A DNA stretch of 64,000 nucleotides, from assembly GCA_963799455.1 (NCBI GenBank), contig CAWCXF010000006.1, forward strand, positions 248,001 to 312,000, in the 5' to 3' direction. Each line of letters starts with the position of its first letter. Position 1 is the stretch's first letter. Under the pieces are notes generated by a model that made no database searches, was not told where the DNA came from, and saw only the letters and a list, made by a program, of their open reading frames with translations. The DNA comes from CAWCXF01 sp963799455. GTDB lineage: Bacteria; Pseudomonadota; Alphaproteobacteria; Rhodobacterales; Rhodobacteraceae. Made by a program: the position numbers and the translations under genes. Shown in pieces: positions 17,832 to 26,206 of the stretch.

Positions 17832-19067
17832 TCAGTCCAGATACTCCACCGGATCGGCCGCCTCGAAGCCCTCGCGGACCTCGAAGTGCAGGATGCCGCC
17901 CTCGCGGACCGTGGCGATGGTCTGGCCGGCCGAGACCGTGTCGCCCTTCTGCACGCTCAGATCGCCGATGTTGGCATAGACCGTCAGCAGGCTGCCGGCG
18001 TGGCGCAGCACCAGGATCGGCACGCCGTCGGTGTCCTCGGTGATGGCGGCCACCGTGCCGCCGGCGGCGGCCGCGACCGGCGTGCCGGCGTCGGCGGCGA
18101 AGTCCACGCCCTCGTTGACGCCCGCCTCGAAGGCGCGGACCACCGCGCCCGACACCGGCGCGCGCAGGCGCGCGTCGCCCGAGGCCTCGGTGCGGTCCTC
18201 GGACAGGTCGGGCGTCGCGGCCTCGGCCTCGGCGACGATCTCGGGCGTGGCCTCCGGCTCGGGCTCGGGCAGGGGGGTCGCGGCCGAGGGCGGCTCGGGC
18301 ACGCGCGAGCCGACGCCGGGGGGCGTCGCGTCGATCGCGCCCTCGGACGGGGCGGCCGCCACCTCGGCCTCGGCCGAGACGCCCTGGACCACGGGGATCA
18401 TGAGGAACTGGCCCTCGCGCACCTCCAGGTCGGGGCCGAGCCCGTTCCACTCGGCGAGCGCGCGCACGGGGATGTCGTAGGCGCGCGCGATGGTGTAGGC
18501 GGTCTCGCCGCGCGCGACCTCGTGGCGGATCGGCTGCCGGCCGCTGATGGCGGGCGGTCCCTCCGTCCCCGAGGCGCGGTCGATGGCCGCGCCCGCGAGC
18601 GTGGCGATGTCCACGGAGCCGGGCGCGATGGGCCCGCCGCCCGAGGGCTCGGCGACGCGGCGCGGCAGCGCCAGCACCTCGCCGCCGCTCAGCACGACGC
18701 CCTCCGGCAGCCCGTTGAAGGAGGCCAGCTCGGGCGCGGGGATCCCCAGGCGCCCGGCGATGGTGGCGGGCGTGTCGCCGCGCTGCGCCACCGCGACCTG
18801 GTAGCCGGGGTAGGAGATCACGCCGCGCTCGTCCACGGGCGGGCGCGGCTCGGTCGGCCGGCGGCTTGCATCCGCATCGGCGATGGGCGAGGAGCGGAAG
18901 TCGAAGTCGAACCCCTCCGCGCAGCCGGTCACCGCGAGCGCCGCCAGGAGCGGGGCCATGAGGCGGGCGCGGGGTCCGGGCGGCCGCACGCCGGCGCGCG
19001 CGGGCTGCAGGGGGCCGGGCTGCAGGGGTGCGAGGGTCAGGGGGGCGCGGGACGGGTGGCGGGTCAT
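17832..19067 (-). CDS. NlpD-like LysM / degenerate M23 lipoprotein
   Basis: Predicted outer-membrane lipoprotein that activates cell-wall amidases. Start ATG 19067 has GAGGAG five bases upstream. A hydrophobic stretch ends in a lipobox (LAVTGC, Cys49). Two LysM modules follow (around GYQVAVAQRGDTPATIAGRLG and IRHEVARGETAYTIARAY), then a Pro/Glu/Ala-rich linker and a C-terminal LytM domain (about residues 315-411). The LytM zinc ligands are mostly missing: NEGVDFA has Asn for the first His, YANI lacks the usual His, and ILHFEV keeps only one. That is expected for NlpD/EnvC-type activators rather than active peptidases. The order surE-pcm-nlpD is the classic one. Confidence 0.88.
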   Translation of the reverse strand: MTRHPSRAPLTLAPLQPGPLQPARAGVRPPGPRARLMAPLLAALAVTGCAEGFDFDFRSSPIADADASRRPTEPRPPVDERGVISYPGYQVAVAQRGDTPATIAGRLGIPAPELASFNGLPEGVVLSGGEVLALPRRVAEPSGGGPIAPGSVDIATLAGAAIDRASGTEGPPAISGRQPIRHEVARGETAYTIARAYDIPVRALAEWNGLGPDLEVREGQFLMIPVVQGVSAEAEVAAAPSEGAIDATPPGVGSRVPEPPSAATPLPEPEPEATPEIVAEAEAATPDLSEDRTEASGDARLRAPVSGAVVRAFEAGVNEGVDFAADAGTPVAAAAGGTVAAITEDTDGVPILVLRHAGSLLTVYANIGDLSVQKGDTVSAGQTIATVREGGILHFEVREGFEAADPVEYLD

Positions 19068-19125
19068 CGGCACTCCTCGGTCGGGCTCGGGGCTGGCGTC
19101 GGGCGCGGGGGAGAGGGCGCGGCGA

Positions 19126-19767
19126 TCATTCGCCCCCGAGCCCCCCCAGGAGGGGCACGAAGCGCACGGCCCCCAGATCCTCGTGGTCGAGCCCATCCTC
19201 GGTCCGCGTCACCTTGATCAGGTGCTGCACGGCGTCGGACTGCCCGACCGGCACCACCATGATGCCGCCCTCGCCGAGCTGCGCCAGGAGCGGGCCGGGC
19301 GGATCCTCGGCCGCGGCGGTGACGAGGATGCGGTCGAAGGGCGCCTGGGCGGGCAGGCCCAGCGTGCCGTCGGCGGTGAAGGCGGTGACGTTGGTGAGGT
19401 CGAGCGCCTCGAACGCCCGCTTGGCGGCGCGCACCAGCGGCGCGTGGCGCTCCACGGTCCACACCCGCCGCACCAGCCGGCTCAGGATCGCCGCCTGATA
19501 GCCCGAGCCGGTCCCGACCTCCAGCACGCGGTGATGCGACGCGAGCTCCAGCGCCTGGCTCATCAGCCCGACGACCGAGGGCTGGGAGATGGTCTGGCCG
19601 CAGGCGATCGGCAGCGGCGTGTCGTCGTAGGCGTGGTCCTCGAAATGCCCCTGCACGAAGAGGCCGCGGTCGATCTCCTCCATCGCGCGCAGCACGCGCT
19701 CGTCGGTGACGCCGTGCGAGCGCAGCTTGAGGATCAGCTCCATGCGCTCCTCGGCCGTCGCGCTCAT
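19126..19767 (-). CDS. pcm: protein-L-isoaspartate O-methyltransferase
   Basis: Repairs isoaspartyl damage in ageing proteins by S-adenosylmethionine-dependent methylation. The 213-residue protein carries the substrate motif QTISQPSVVGLM, SAM motif I VLEVGTGSGYQAAIL, and the motif II/III region FDRILVTAAA, all canonical. Start at ATG 19767 overlaps the surE stop by four bases (ATGA), so it is coupled to surE. It lies between surE and the nlpD-like gene in the same transcript. Confidence 0.95.
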   Translation of the reverse strand: MSATAEERMELILKLRSHGVTDERVLRAMEEIDRGLFVQGHFEDHAYDDTPLPIACGQTISQPSVVGLMSQALELASHHRVLEVGTGSGYQAAILSRLVRRVWTVERHAPLVRAAKRAFEALDLTNVTAFTADGTLGLPAQAPFDRILVTAAAEDPPGPLLAQLGEGGIMVVPVGQSDAVQHLIKVTRTEDGLDHEDLGAVRFVPLLGGLGGE

Positions 19768-20552
19768 GCCTCGATCGCCTCGCGCATCGCGTCGAGCGCG
19801 TCGTGCGCGGTCAGATCCGCGCGCATCGGCGTCACCGAGATGCACCCGTCCAGGTTGACGCTCACGTCGGTGTCGCGCTCCGTGCGCTCGTCCTGACGCC
19901 CGCCGGTGACCCACAGGAACCGCCGGCCGGTGGGCGAGATGTAGGGCTCCACCACGTGGCGCGTGGTGCGTCGGAAGCCCTGCGGCACCACGCGGGTGCC
20001 CTTCACCTCCGCCGCCGGGACGGGCGGGAAGTTGACGTTGTAGAACAGCCGGTAGTCGCCCTCGTCCCACGCGGCGCGATCGAGGAGCCGGCGCACGAGC
20101 CCCGCGCCGTGGACGGCCGAGGCCTCGAACGGGTCGTCGAGCTTGGCGTTGGAGGGGCCGTAGAACTGGCTCAGCGCGATCGCGGGCAGGCCCTGGAGCG
20201 CGGCCTCCATCGCGCCGCCCACGGTGCCCGAATACATCGCGTTCTCGCCGGCGTTGTTGCCGCGGTTGACGCCCGAGAGCACCAGGTCGGGGGGCGCGCC
20301 CTTCATCACGTCGTGCAGGCCCGCCAGCACGCAGTCGGCCGGCGAGCCCTCCGCGGCGTGGCGCCTCGGTCCCAGCTCGGCGATCATCGTGGGGTGGGTG
20401 TAGGAGATGGCGTGCGCCACGCCCGACTGCTCGAAGGCGGGCGCCACGGTCCAGACCTCGCCGTCCGGCCCCGCGACCTCCTGGGCGATCGCGAGCATCG
20501 TCTCGAGCCCCGGCGCGTTGATTCCGTCGTCGTTCGTGATCAGGATCCGCAT
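19764..20552 (-). CDS. surE: 5'/3'-nucleotidase SurE
   Basis: Metal-dependent nucleoside monophosphatase of the survival protein family. The N-terminal ILITNDDGINAPGL holds the Asp-Asp metal ligands, the serine region is EQSGVAHAIS and the conserved SGVNRGNNAG supplies the Asn ligand. At 262 residues it is full length. The start at 20552 is fixed by the family N-terminus; the open frame continues upstream into low-complexity sequence. First gene of the surE-pcm-nlpD operon. Confidence 0.95.
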   Translation of the reverse strand: MRILITNDDGINAPGLETMLAIAQEVAGPDGEVWTVAPAFEQSGVAHAISYTHPTMIAELGPRRHAAEGSPADCVLAGLHDVMKGAPPDLVLSGVNRGNNAGENAMYSGTVGGAMEAALQGLPAIALSQFYGPSNAKLDDPFEASAVHGAGLVRRLLDRAAWDEGDYRLFYNVNFPPVPAAEVKGTRVVPQGFRRTTRHVVEPYISPTGRRFLWVTGGRQDERTERDTDVSVNLDGCISVTPMRADLTAHDALDAMREAIEA

Positions 20553-20686
20553 GCCACCCCCAGCCCCCGCGGGTCCGTGTAGGGGAGGGGTGAGGGCGCG
20601 GCAAGCGGCAGGGGGTTGCCCGGCGGGACCGCGGCGCTTACGCTGCGGCAGGGGCGCCACGCCGTCCCCGACCGGGGGAGGACGAC

Positions 20687-21100
20687 ATGCGCGCAACTCA
20701 GTTGGCGGCCCTGCTCACGGCCGCGGCAGGCTGGGCCCAGGCCCAGGACGCGGCGACGATCCAGGATCTCGAGAACCGGCTCGCCCAGGCCATCACGGCC
20801 GGCGACGCGGAGGCGGCCGCCGCGCTCTACGCAGAGGACGGGATGCTTCTCCCGCCCGGCATGGCGCCGGTGGAGGGCCGCGAGGCGATCGCCGGGTTCT
20901 GGGCGGGGGCCGGAGACGGGGTGGAGTCCGTCGCGCTCACGACCGAGAGCGTCACGCCGCTCGGCGAGGGCCACGCCCAGGAGGTCGGCTCCTACCGCCT
21001 GACGCCGCCCGGCGGGGCCGAGGAGGTCACGGGCCGCTACGTGATCGTGTGGCAGGAGACCGGCGAGGGCTGGGTCATCAAGACCGACATCTGGAACTAG
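20687..21100 (+). CDS. secreted SnoaL/DUF4440-like protein
   Basis: A 137-residue protein with an N-terminal signal peptide (MRATQLAALLTAAAGWAQA, cleavage before QDAAT) and a NTF2-like fold signature: an N-terminal helix with DLENRLAQAITAGDAEAAAALYAEDGMLLPP, then VEGREAIAGFW and a C-terminal GRYVIVWQETGEGWVIKTDIWN. Such domains bind small ligands or form dimers; no specific function can be given. GGGGGAGGA lies before the ATG. It is convergent with dnaB. Confidence 0.8.
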   Translation: MRATQLAALLTAAAGWAQAQDAATIQDLENRLAQAITAGDAEAAAALYAEDGMLLPPGMAPVEGREAIAGFWAGAGDGVESVALTTESVTPLGEGHAQEVGSYRLTPPGGAEEVTGRYVIVWQETGEGWVIKTDIWN

Positions 21101-21125
21101 GCGGCGGGGGGCCAGGCTGCGGCCC

Positions 21126-22622
21126 TCAGCGGAAGCCCTCGCCCCCCCCGCCGCCCTGCTGCCAGGGCTTCACGAGGTTGCCGAAGCGGGTGAAGCGGCC
21201 CTCGAAGCTGAGCTCCACCGTGCCGATCGGGCCGTGGCGCTGCTTGCCGATGACGACCTCGGCGCGACCGTGCAGCGCCTCCATCCGCGCCTGCCACTCG
21301 GCCATCGCGTCGAGCTTGTCGTCGGACGGCTTCTCGCGCTCGGCGTAGTACTCCTCGCGGAAGACGAACATCACCACGTCGGCGTCCTGCTCGATCGAGC
21401 CCGACTCGCGCAGGTCCGAGAGCTGCGGCCGCTTGTCCTCGCGGCTCTCCACCTGCCGGCTGAGCTGCGACAGCGCGATCACGGGGATGTCGAGCTCCTT
21501 GGCGATCGCCTTGAGCCCCTGCGTGATCTCCGAGACCTCGTTGACGCGGCTGTCCTTGGCCTTGGCGGGCCGCACGAGCTGGAGGTAGTCCACCACCAGC
21601 ACGTCGAGCCCGTGCATCCGCTTGAGGCGCCGCGCGCGCGTGGCGAGCTGGCTGATCGGCAGCGCGGGCGTGTCGTCGATGAACAAGGGGCAGGCCTCCA
21701 GCGTCTTGGCGGCCTCGACGAAGCGGCGGAACTCGGGCTCGGTCATGTCGCCGCGCCGGATCTGGTCCGACGGCACCTCGGAGGCCTCCGAGAGGATCCG
21801 CGCGGCGAGCTGCTCGGCGCTCATCTCCAGCGAGAAGAAGCCCACCACGCCCCCGTCCACGGCGCCCTCGGTCCCGTCCGGCCGCTTGCCCTTGCGGTAG
21901 GCCTTGGCGATGGCGAAGGCGATGTTGGTGGCCAGCGAGGTCTTGCCCATCGACGGGCGCCCGGCGAGGATCAGCAGATCCGAGGGGTGCAGGCCGCCGA
22001 GCTTGGCGTCGAGATCGACGAGCCCGGTCGAGACCCCCGAGAGCTGCCCGTCGCGCTGGTAGGCGGCGTTGGCGACCCGCACCGCGTCGGTGACGGCGTG
22101 CAGGAAGGACTGGAACCCGCTCTCGGTCTGGCCCTGCTCGCCCAGCGTGTAGAGCGCCTGCTCGGCCTCCACGATCTGGTCGCGCGGCTCGGTCTCGATG
22201 TCCACCCGCGCCGCCTTCTCGGAGATGTCGCGCCCCAGCGCGATCAGCTCGCGCCGCACCGCGAGGTCGTAGATCATCTGCGCGTAGTCGCGCGCGGCGT
22301 AGGCCCCGATCGCGGCGCCCGAGAGCCGCGCGAGGTAGGCCGGCCCGCCCAGCTCCCTGAGCCCCGGGTCGTCCTCCAGGAAGGCCTTGATCGTGACGGC
22401 GCTCGCCACGGCGTTCTTCTGGATGCGCGCGGCCGCGATCTCGAAGATGCGCGCGTGAACGGGCTCGAAGAAGTGCTGTGGCCCCACCACGGAGGCGATC
22501 CGGTCGTAGACGTCGTTCGAGGTGATGATCGCGCCCAGGAGCTGCTGCTCGGCCTCGACGTTGTGCGGCAGCGCGTCGAGCGCCGTCGTGACCGCCCGCA
22601 GCTTCTGCGTCGTCTCGCTCAT
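21126..22622 (-). CDS. dnaB: replicative DNA helicase DnaB
   Basis: Hexameric helicase of the replication fork. The start at 22622 (MSETTQKLRAV) places the N-terminal domain motif PHNVEAEQQLLGAI at residues 19-32; an upstream in-frame ATG near 22.7 kb lacks family homology. Walker A is GRPSMGKTS (221-229), the linker GVSTGLVDLDAKLGG precedes it, and IALSQLSRQVESR holds the H4 residues. The product is 498 residues, normal for the family, with the usual alphaproteobacterial insert after AYRKGKRP. A LexA-type box lies 79-93 bases upstream, suggesting damage control. Confidence 0.95.
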   Translation of the reverse strand: MSETTQKLRAVTTALDALPHNVEAEQQLLGAIITSNDVYDRIASVVGPQHFFEPVHARIFEIAAARIQKNAVASAVTIKAFLEDDPGLRELGGPAYLARLSGAAIGAYAARDYAQMIYDLAVRRELIALGRDISEKAARVDIETEPRDQIVEAEQALYTLGEQGQTESGFQSFLHAVTDAVRVANAAYQRDGQLSGVSTGLVDLDAKLGGLHPSDLLILAGRPSMGKTSLATNIAFAIAKAYRKGKRPDGTEGAVDGGVVGFFSLEMSAEQLAARILSEASEVPSDQIRRGDMTEPEFRRFVEAAKTLEACPLFIDDTPALPISQLATRARRLKRMHGLDVLVVDYLQLVRPAKAKDSRVNEVSEITQGLKAIAKELDIPVIALSQLSRQVESREDKRPQLSDLRESGSIEQDADVVMFVFREEYYAEREKPSDDKLDAMAEWQARMEALHGRAEVVIGKQRHGPIGTVELSFEGRFTRFGNLVKPWQQGGGGGEGFR

Positions 22623-22700
22623 GACCGCTCCCATTCCCAAGCCCGCGGAGCCTAGCGAACCGCGAGCGAGTCGGGCAGGCCGACTCGGCATGCCCGTGGT

Positions 22701-22715
22701 GTTCATTGTATGTTC
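22701..22715. promoter_or_regulatory. LexA/SOS box (GTTC-N7-GTTC) in the dnaB promoter
   Basis: GTTCATTGTATGTTC is an exact match to the direct-repeat operator of alphaproteobacterial LexA. On the minus strand its core gives TACAAT, a good -10 hexamer for dnaB, with a weak -35 (TGGACG) 18 bases upstream. A repressor bound here would cover the -10. The site lies in the pyrE-dnaB gap, and dnaB is the only gene reading away from it. Confidence 0.65.
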
Positions 22716-22789
22716 CCAAGATCCCTGGCGTCCATGCCACAATCGAGAACGCGAGAGGCCGGCCGGCGCGCCGCCGAGGGATCGATTGG

Positions 22790-23488
22790 TCAGCCTGGAT
22801 CGGCGCCGCGTGCGGTCCGCCACGCCCGCGGATCGGCGAGGAACGCCTCGACCTCGCCCAGCGTCGCCGGATCGAACGCCCCCGTCCGCCGCGCCTCGGC
22901 GATCACGTCGGCCCAGGTGCACAGCGCATGGAGCGTCACGCCGTGCTCTGCCAAGCGCGTCTCGGCCCCAGGCAGGCCGTAGGAGAACACCACGGCCGCG
23001 TGCTCGCACACCGCCCCGGTGTCGCGGATCGCGTTCACGAAGGAGACCTTCGAGCCCCCGTCGGTCGTCAGATCCTCCACCAGCAGCACCCGGCGCCCCG
23101 GCTCCATCGGCCCCTCGATCCGCGCGTTGCGCCCGTAGCCCTTGGGCTTCTTGCGGACGTAGGCCATCGGCAGGCCCAGCCGCTCGGCGATCCAGGCGGC
23201 GAAGGGGATGCCGGCGGTCTCGCCGCCCGCCACCACCTCGATCCCGAGGCCCCCGACCATCCGCGTCAGCGCGTCCATCAGCGCGGCGCGCTCGGCGGGG
23301 AAGCCGATCAGGCGGCGGCAGTCGATGTAGGTCGGCGCGATCAGGCCCGAGGCGTGGGTGAAGGGCTCATCGGAGTTGAAATGGACGGACCTCGTCTCCA
23401 GCAAGGCCCTCGCCGTCAGCCGAGACGGGGGCTCCGCCCCCGGACCCCCGCCGGGGGCACGCGTGCCCCCGGGCCCCCGCGGACTCAT
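22790..23488 (-). CDS. pyrE: orotate phosphoribosyltransferase
   Basis: Fifth step of pyrimidine synthesis, adding PRPP to orotate. The 232-residue protein has VHFNSDEPFTHASGLIAPTYIDCR, the loop region KKPKGYGRNARIEG, and the PRPP motif RVLLVEDLTTDGGSK. ATG 23488 overlaps the pyrC stop (ATGA) and is preceded by GGAGGG. The first 22 residues (Ser/Pro/Gly/Arg-rich) are encoded by two GC palindromes and match nothing in the family; conserved sequence starts at LTARALLETRSVHF. They look like a repeat captured at the gene's start. Confidence 0.94.
   Translation of the reverse strand: MSPRGPGGTRAPGGGPGAEPPSRLTARALLETRSVHFNSDEPFTHASGLIAPTYIDCRRLIGFPAERAALMDALTRMVGGLGIEVVAGGETAGIPFAAWIAERLGLPMAYVRKKPKGYGRNARIEGPMEPGRRVLLVEDLTTDGGSKVSFVNAIRDTGAVCEHAAVVFSYGLPGAETRLAEHGVTLHALCTWADVIAEARRTGAFDPATLGEVEAFLADPRAWRTARGADPG
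23427..23472. repeat. paired REP-like palindromes inside the 5' end of pyrE
   Basis: GGGGGCTCCGCCCCC (23427-23441) and a perfect 22-base palindrome (23451-23472, centred on CACGCGTG) sit within the first 21 codons of pyrE. GGGGGCTC-type palindromes are frequent dispersed elements in Rhodobacterales genomes. They could form two strong hairpins just after the start codon. Confidence 0.75.
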
Positions 23489-24513
23489 CGCACCCTCCAA
23501 TGGAGGGGTCTCCCTGGGTCGAAGACCGTCACGCGGCCGCCGTCGAACTCGACCGCCTCCGCCGCCGCGAACGGCTCGCCCTTCACCAGCGTCACGACAT
23601 CCTCGCTCGGCGCCACGCCGTAGAACCGCGCGCCAAACACCGACGTGAACGCCTCCAGGCGGTCGAGCGCGCCCGCCTCCTCGAACACCTCCGCCAGGCA
23701 CGCCAGCGCCACCGGCGCGGTGAAGCAGCCCGCACAGCCGCATGGCGCGAGCTTGCCCTCGTCGGGGTGCGGCGCGCTGTCGGTGCCGAGGAAGAAGCAT
23801 GCCTCCCCCGAGGTCGCGGCCTCCACCAGCGCCTCGCGGTGGCTCGCCCGCTTGACCACCGGCAGGCAGTAGTAGTGCGGCCGGATCCCGCCCGCGAGCA
23901 GGTGGTTGCGGTCGATCATCAGGTGATGGACCGTGATCGTCGCGCCGATCCCGTCTCCGCCCTCGCGCACGTAGTCCACCGCGTCGCGCGTCGTCACGTG
24001 CTCCAGCACCACCCGCAGCCCCGGCACGTCGCGCCGGATCGGGTCGAGCACGCGCTCGATGAACACCGCCTCGCGGTCGAAGATGTCCACCTCCGTGTCC
24101 ACCACCTCGCCGTGGACGCACAGCGGCAGGCCGATCTGCGCCATGGTCTCCAAGACCCTCCGGATCCGCCCGAAGTCCCGCACGCCCGACGCCGAGTTGG
24201 TCGTGGCCCCCGCGGGGTAGAGCTTCACTGCGGCGATCAGCCCGACCTCGGCCGCGGCGCGCAGGTCGCGCACCTCCGTCTCCTCGGTCAGATAGAGCGT
24301 CATCAGCGGCCGGAACGCCGTCCCGCGCGGCTTGGCGGACAGGATCCGGTCGCGGTAGTCGGCGGCGTCGGCGCCCGTCAGCACCGGCGGCACGAGGTTC
24401 GGCATGACCAGCGCCCGTCCGAAATGACGCGCGCTCGCGGGCAGCACCGCGCGCATCATCGCCCCGTCGCGCAGGTGCAGGTGCCAGTCGTCGGGACGGC
24501 GGAGGCTCAGAAT
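23485..24513 (-). CDS. pyrC: dihydroorotase, start probably non-AUG
   Basis: Zinc hydrolase closing the dihydroorotate ring. The PyrC-type (class II) motifs are clear: RRPDDWHLHLRDG with the first metal histidines, GRALVMPNLVPP, the metal-bridging lysine in AAVKLYPAG, VLEHVTT, and ATITVHHLM; FFLGTDSAPH holds the catalytic Asp. The conserved HLHLRDG lies upstream of the first in-frame ATG, so that ATG cannot be the start. In frame, a TGA at 24514-24516 leaves only ATT (24513) or CTG (24510) as starts, with GAGG seven bases before the ATT. Alternatively an ATG at 24520, off by one base, would give MRDLSLRRPDDW if one T were removed. Length is 342 residues, close to normal. It overlaps pyrE by four bases. 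Confidence 0.9.
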   Translation of the reverse strand: MLSLRRPDDWHLHLRDGAMMRAVLPASARHFGRALVMPNLVPPVLTGADAADYRDRILSAKPRGTAFRPLMTLYLTEETEVRDLRAAAEVGLIAAVKLYPAGATTNSASGVRDFGRIRRVLETMAQIGLPLCVHGEVVDTEVDIFDREAVFIERVLDPIRRDVPGLRVVLEHVTTRDAVDYVREGGDGIGATITVHHLMIDRNHLLAGGIRPHYYCLPVVKRASHREALVEAATSGEACFFLGTDSAPHPDEGKLAPCGCAGCFTAPVALACLAEVFEEAGALDRLEAFTSVFGARFYGVAPSEDVVTLVKGEPFAAAEAVEFDGGRVTVFDPGRPLHWRVR

Positions 24514-24907
24514 CTCTCATCCTCGCCGAGTAGCAGCGCCCGTGCGCCGGGACCAGCGCCGCGCGCATCCCGTGATCCTCGCCACAAAGCGCCGGGGGCC
24601 TCACCGGCCGCGCTCCGAGGCGCCCGCCGGTCATGGGCCTGAGACGCCATCGCCATCGCCAGCGTCGAGCGCCCGGGACGCCGTCGGCGACCCCGCCGCG
24701 GCGCCCTTGCGCGGCGCCGCGGGGCGCGCGATCCTCGCCCCGTCCGTGGCCAACGGCCCCGGCGGAGCAGGGGAATCCACGCATGACCAGGACGCGCCGC
24801 GAGGGGCGGAGGCCGGCCACGTCGGACGAGGCGTCGATCGCCCGCCCGGGGCCGCGCGGCCGAGACCCGCGGACGAGACCCGCGGACGAGCCCGGCATGA
24901 GCTCGCC

Positions 24908-25474
24908 ATGAGCCCGGAGCGCATCGCCCTGGCCTATCTGACGGCCGCGCGCGCCCATGCCGGACAGCGGCGCGACGGCTCCGGCGACATCCCCTACGTC
25001 AACCACTGCGCCGAGGTGGCGTGGCTGGTGGCGGGCGCGGGGGCGTCGGAGGACGCGCTGATCGCCGCCGTGCTCCACGACGTGGTGGAGGACAGCGCGA
25101 TGACCCTCGCTGAGGTCGAGCGCGGCTTCGGCCCCGCCGTCGCCGCGATGGTCGAGGCGCTCACCGACGAGCCCGAATGGGCCGACCTCTCCGCGCCCGA
25201 GCGCAAGCGGCTCCAGGCCGAGCGGATGCCCGACGCGCCGGCGGAGGCCCGCGCGATCAAGATCGCCGATCAGACCTCGAACCTCCACGACCTCGCGCGC
25301 GAGCCGGGCGCCTGGGAGACCGACGACGCGCGCGCCTATGCCGAGGCCTCGGCGCGGGTGGTGGACGCCTGCCGCGGCGCCTCGCCCGGGCTGGAGGCGC
25401 GCTTCGACGAGGCCCTCGCAACCGTCCGCCGGGCGTTCGCCCGCCCCGGCCACGGCGAACGCCGCGGGGCCTGA
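24908..25474 (+). CDS. HD-domain phosphohydrolase (RelA/SpoT or MESH1 type)
   Basis: A 188-residue metal-dependent phosphohydrolase. The ordered residues H (YVNHCAEVA), HD (AVLHDVVEDS) and D (IKIADQTSNLHDL) form the HD-domain metal site seen in (p)ppGpp hydrolases; the domain stands alone without synthetase or regulatory parts, as in MESH1-like small hydrolases. ATG 24908 is chosen by the family N-terminus (ERIALAYLTAARAHAGQ); the frame is open further upstream. Substrate is inferred only. Confidence 0.82.
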   Translation: MSPERIALAYLTAARAHAGQRRDGSGDIPYVNHCAEVAWLVAGAGASEDALIAAVLHDVVEDSAMTLAEVERGFGPAVAAMVEALTDEPEWADLSAPERKRLQAERMPDAPAEARAIKIADQTSNLHDLAREPGAWETDDARAYAEASARVVDACRGASPGLEARFDEALATVRRAFARPGHGERRGA

Positions 25475-25515
25475 TCCGGCGACCGGGCAGGCGGGCGCCG
25501 CGGCCCGGCCAGGGC

Positions 25516-25535
25516 GGACGGGCGTGCGCCCGTCC
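25516..25535. terminator. hairpin after the HD hydrolase gene
   Basis: A 9-bp perfect inverted repeat (GGACGGGCG / CGCCCGTCC) lies about 40 bases after the stop codon. The loop is very small and no T-run follows, so the call is tentative. Confidence 0.35.
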
Positions 25536-25739
25536 CGCAGAGGTGCCCGCTCGCGGCCGCGGCGTGGCGATCCTCCCAATGGCGCCGCCGACGCGCGCCC
25601 GGTCCTGTGGCCTGGGATCGCCATGCCCCCTCGTCATGACGGCGCGGCGGACCCGCGACCCTGCGGGCGCGTTGTCGCCGCGGCGCAGCATGGCCCCGGG
25701 CGGTCCGGGGCGCGGCGCGCTTCGTAACGAGGAGGGGCC

Positions 25740-26066
25740 ATGGCCCACCGATACCCCCGACCCGCTGATCCGCTCGCCCTGGCGCGCACCGGCACGAACC
25801 TCGCCCTGCTCGCCTGGGAGACGCAGCTCGTGATGTCGATGCGCCTCATGGGCATGGCGGGGCTCTGGTCGGTCGTGCCCAGCGAGAACGACCGCATGCT
25901 GTCCGAGAAGGGCCCGGCCTTCGCCGAGGCGGTCACGGCCGCCGCGGGCGCCGCGATGGCCGGCTGCCGCCCCGACCAGATCGCGGTCGCCTGGGCGCGC
26001 CCGCTGCGCCAGCGCACCCGCGCCAACGCCCGCAGGCTGTCGAGGCGCGGCCCGCGGCTCGGCTGA
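25740..26066 (+). CDS. Rhodobacterales conserved small protein (the so-called 'antifreeze protein')
   Basis: A 108-residue protein matching a family seen throughout Rhodobacterales and often named 'antifreeze protein' without functional basis. Typical segments are the amphipathic helix with Met-rich face (QLVMSMRLMGMAGLWSVVPSEN), PDQIAVAWARPLRQRTRANARRLSRRGP at the C-terminus, and an Ala-rich middle (FAEAVTAAAGAAMAG). The layout resembles phasin-like amphipathic proteins; a role at a hydrophobic surface is only a guess. The ATG follows a strong ribosome site (GAGGAGGGG). Confidence 0.8.
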   Translation: MAHRYPRPADPLALARTGTNLALLAWETQLVMSMRLMGMAGLWSVVPSENDRMLSEKGPAFAEAVTAAAGAAMAGCRPDQIAVAWARPLRQRTRANARRLSRRGPRLG

Positions 26067-26206
26067 GCCCAGCCACCCGCGCCGGGAAGGACGGGCGACC
26101 CGCGCGGGGCGCATGGGGGCGCGGCGCGGTCGGCACTGGTTCCTCGGCGCTCGGACAACCAGATCCGTGCCGACACGAAGAGACACGACGCAAGCTGGAG
26201 AACCCC

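Noticed and set aside
22622..23009. N-terminal extension of DnaB to an upstream in-frame start
   Set aside because: Sequence before MSETTQ has no family match, crosses the LexA box and runs into the pyrE coding region; the ATG at 22622 has a GGAG upstream.
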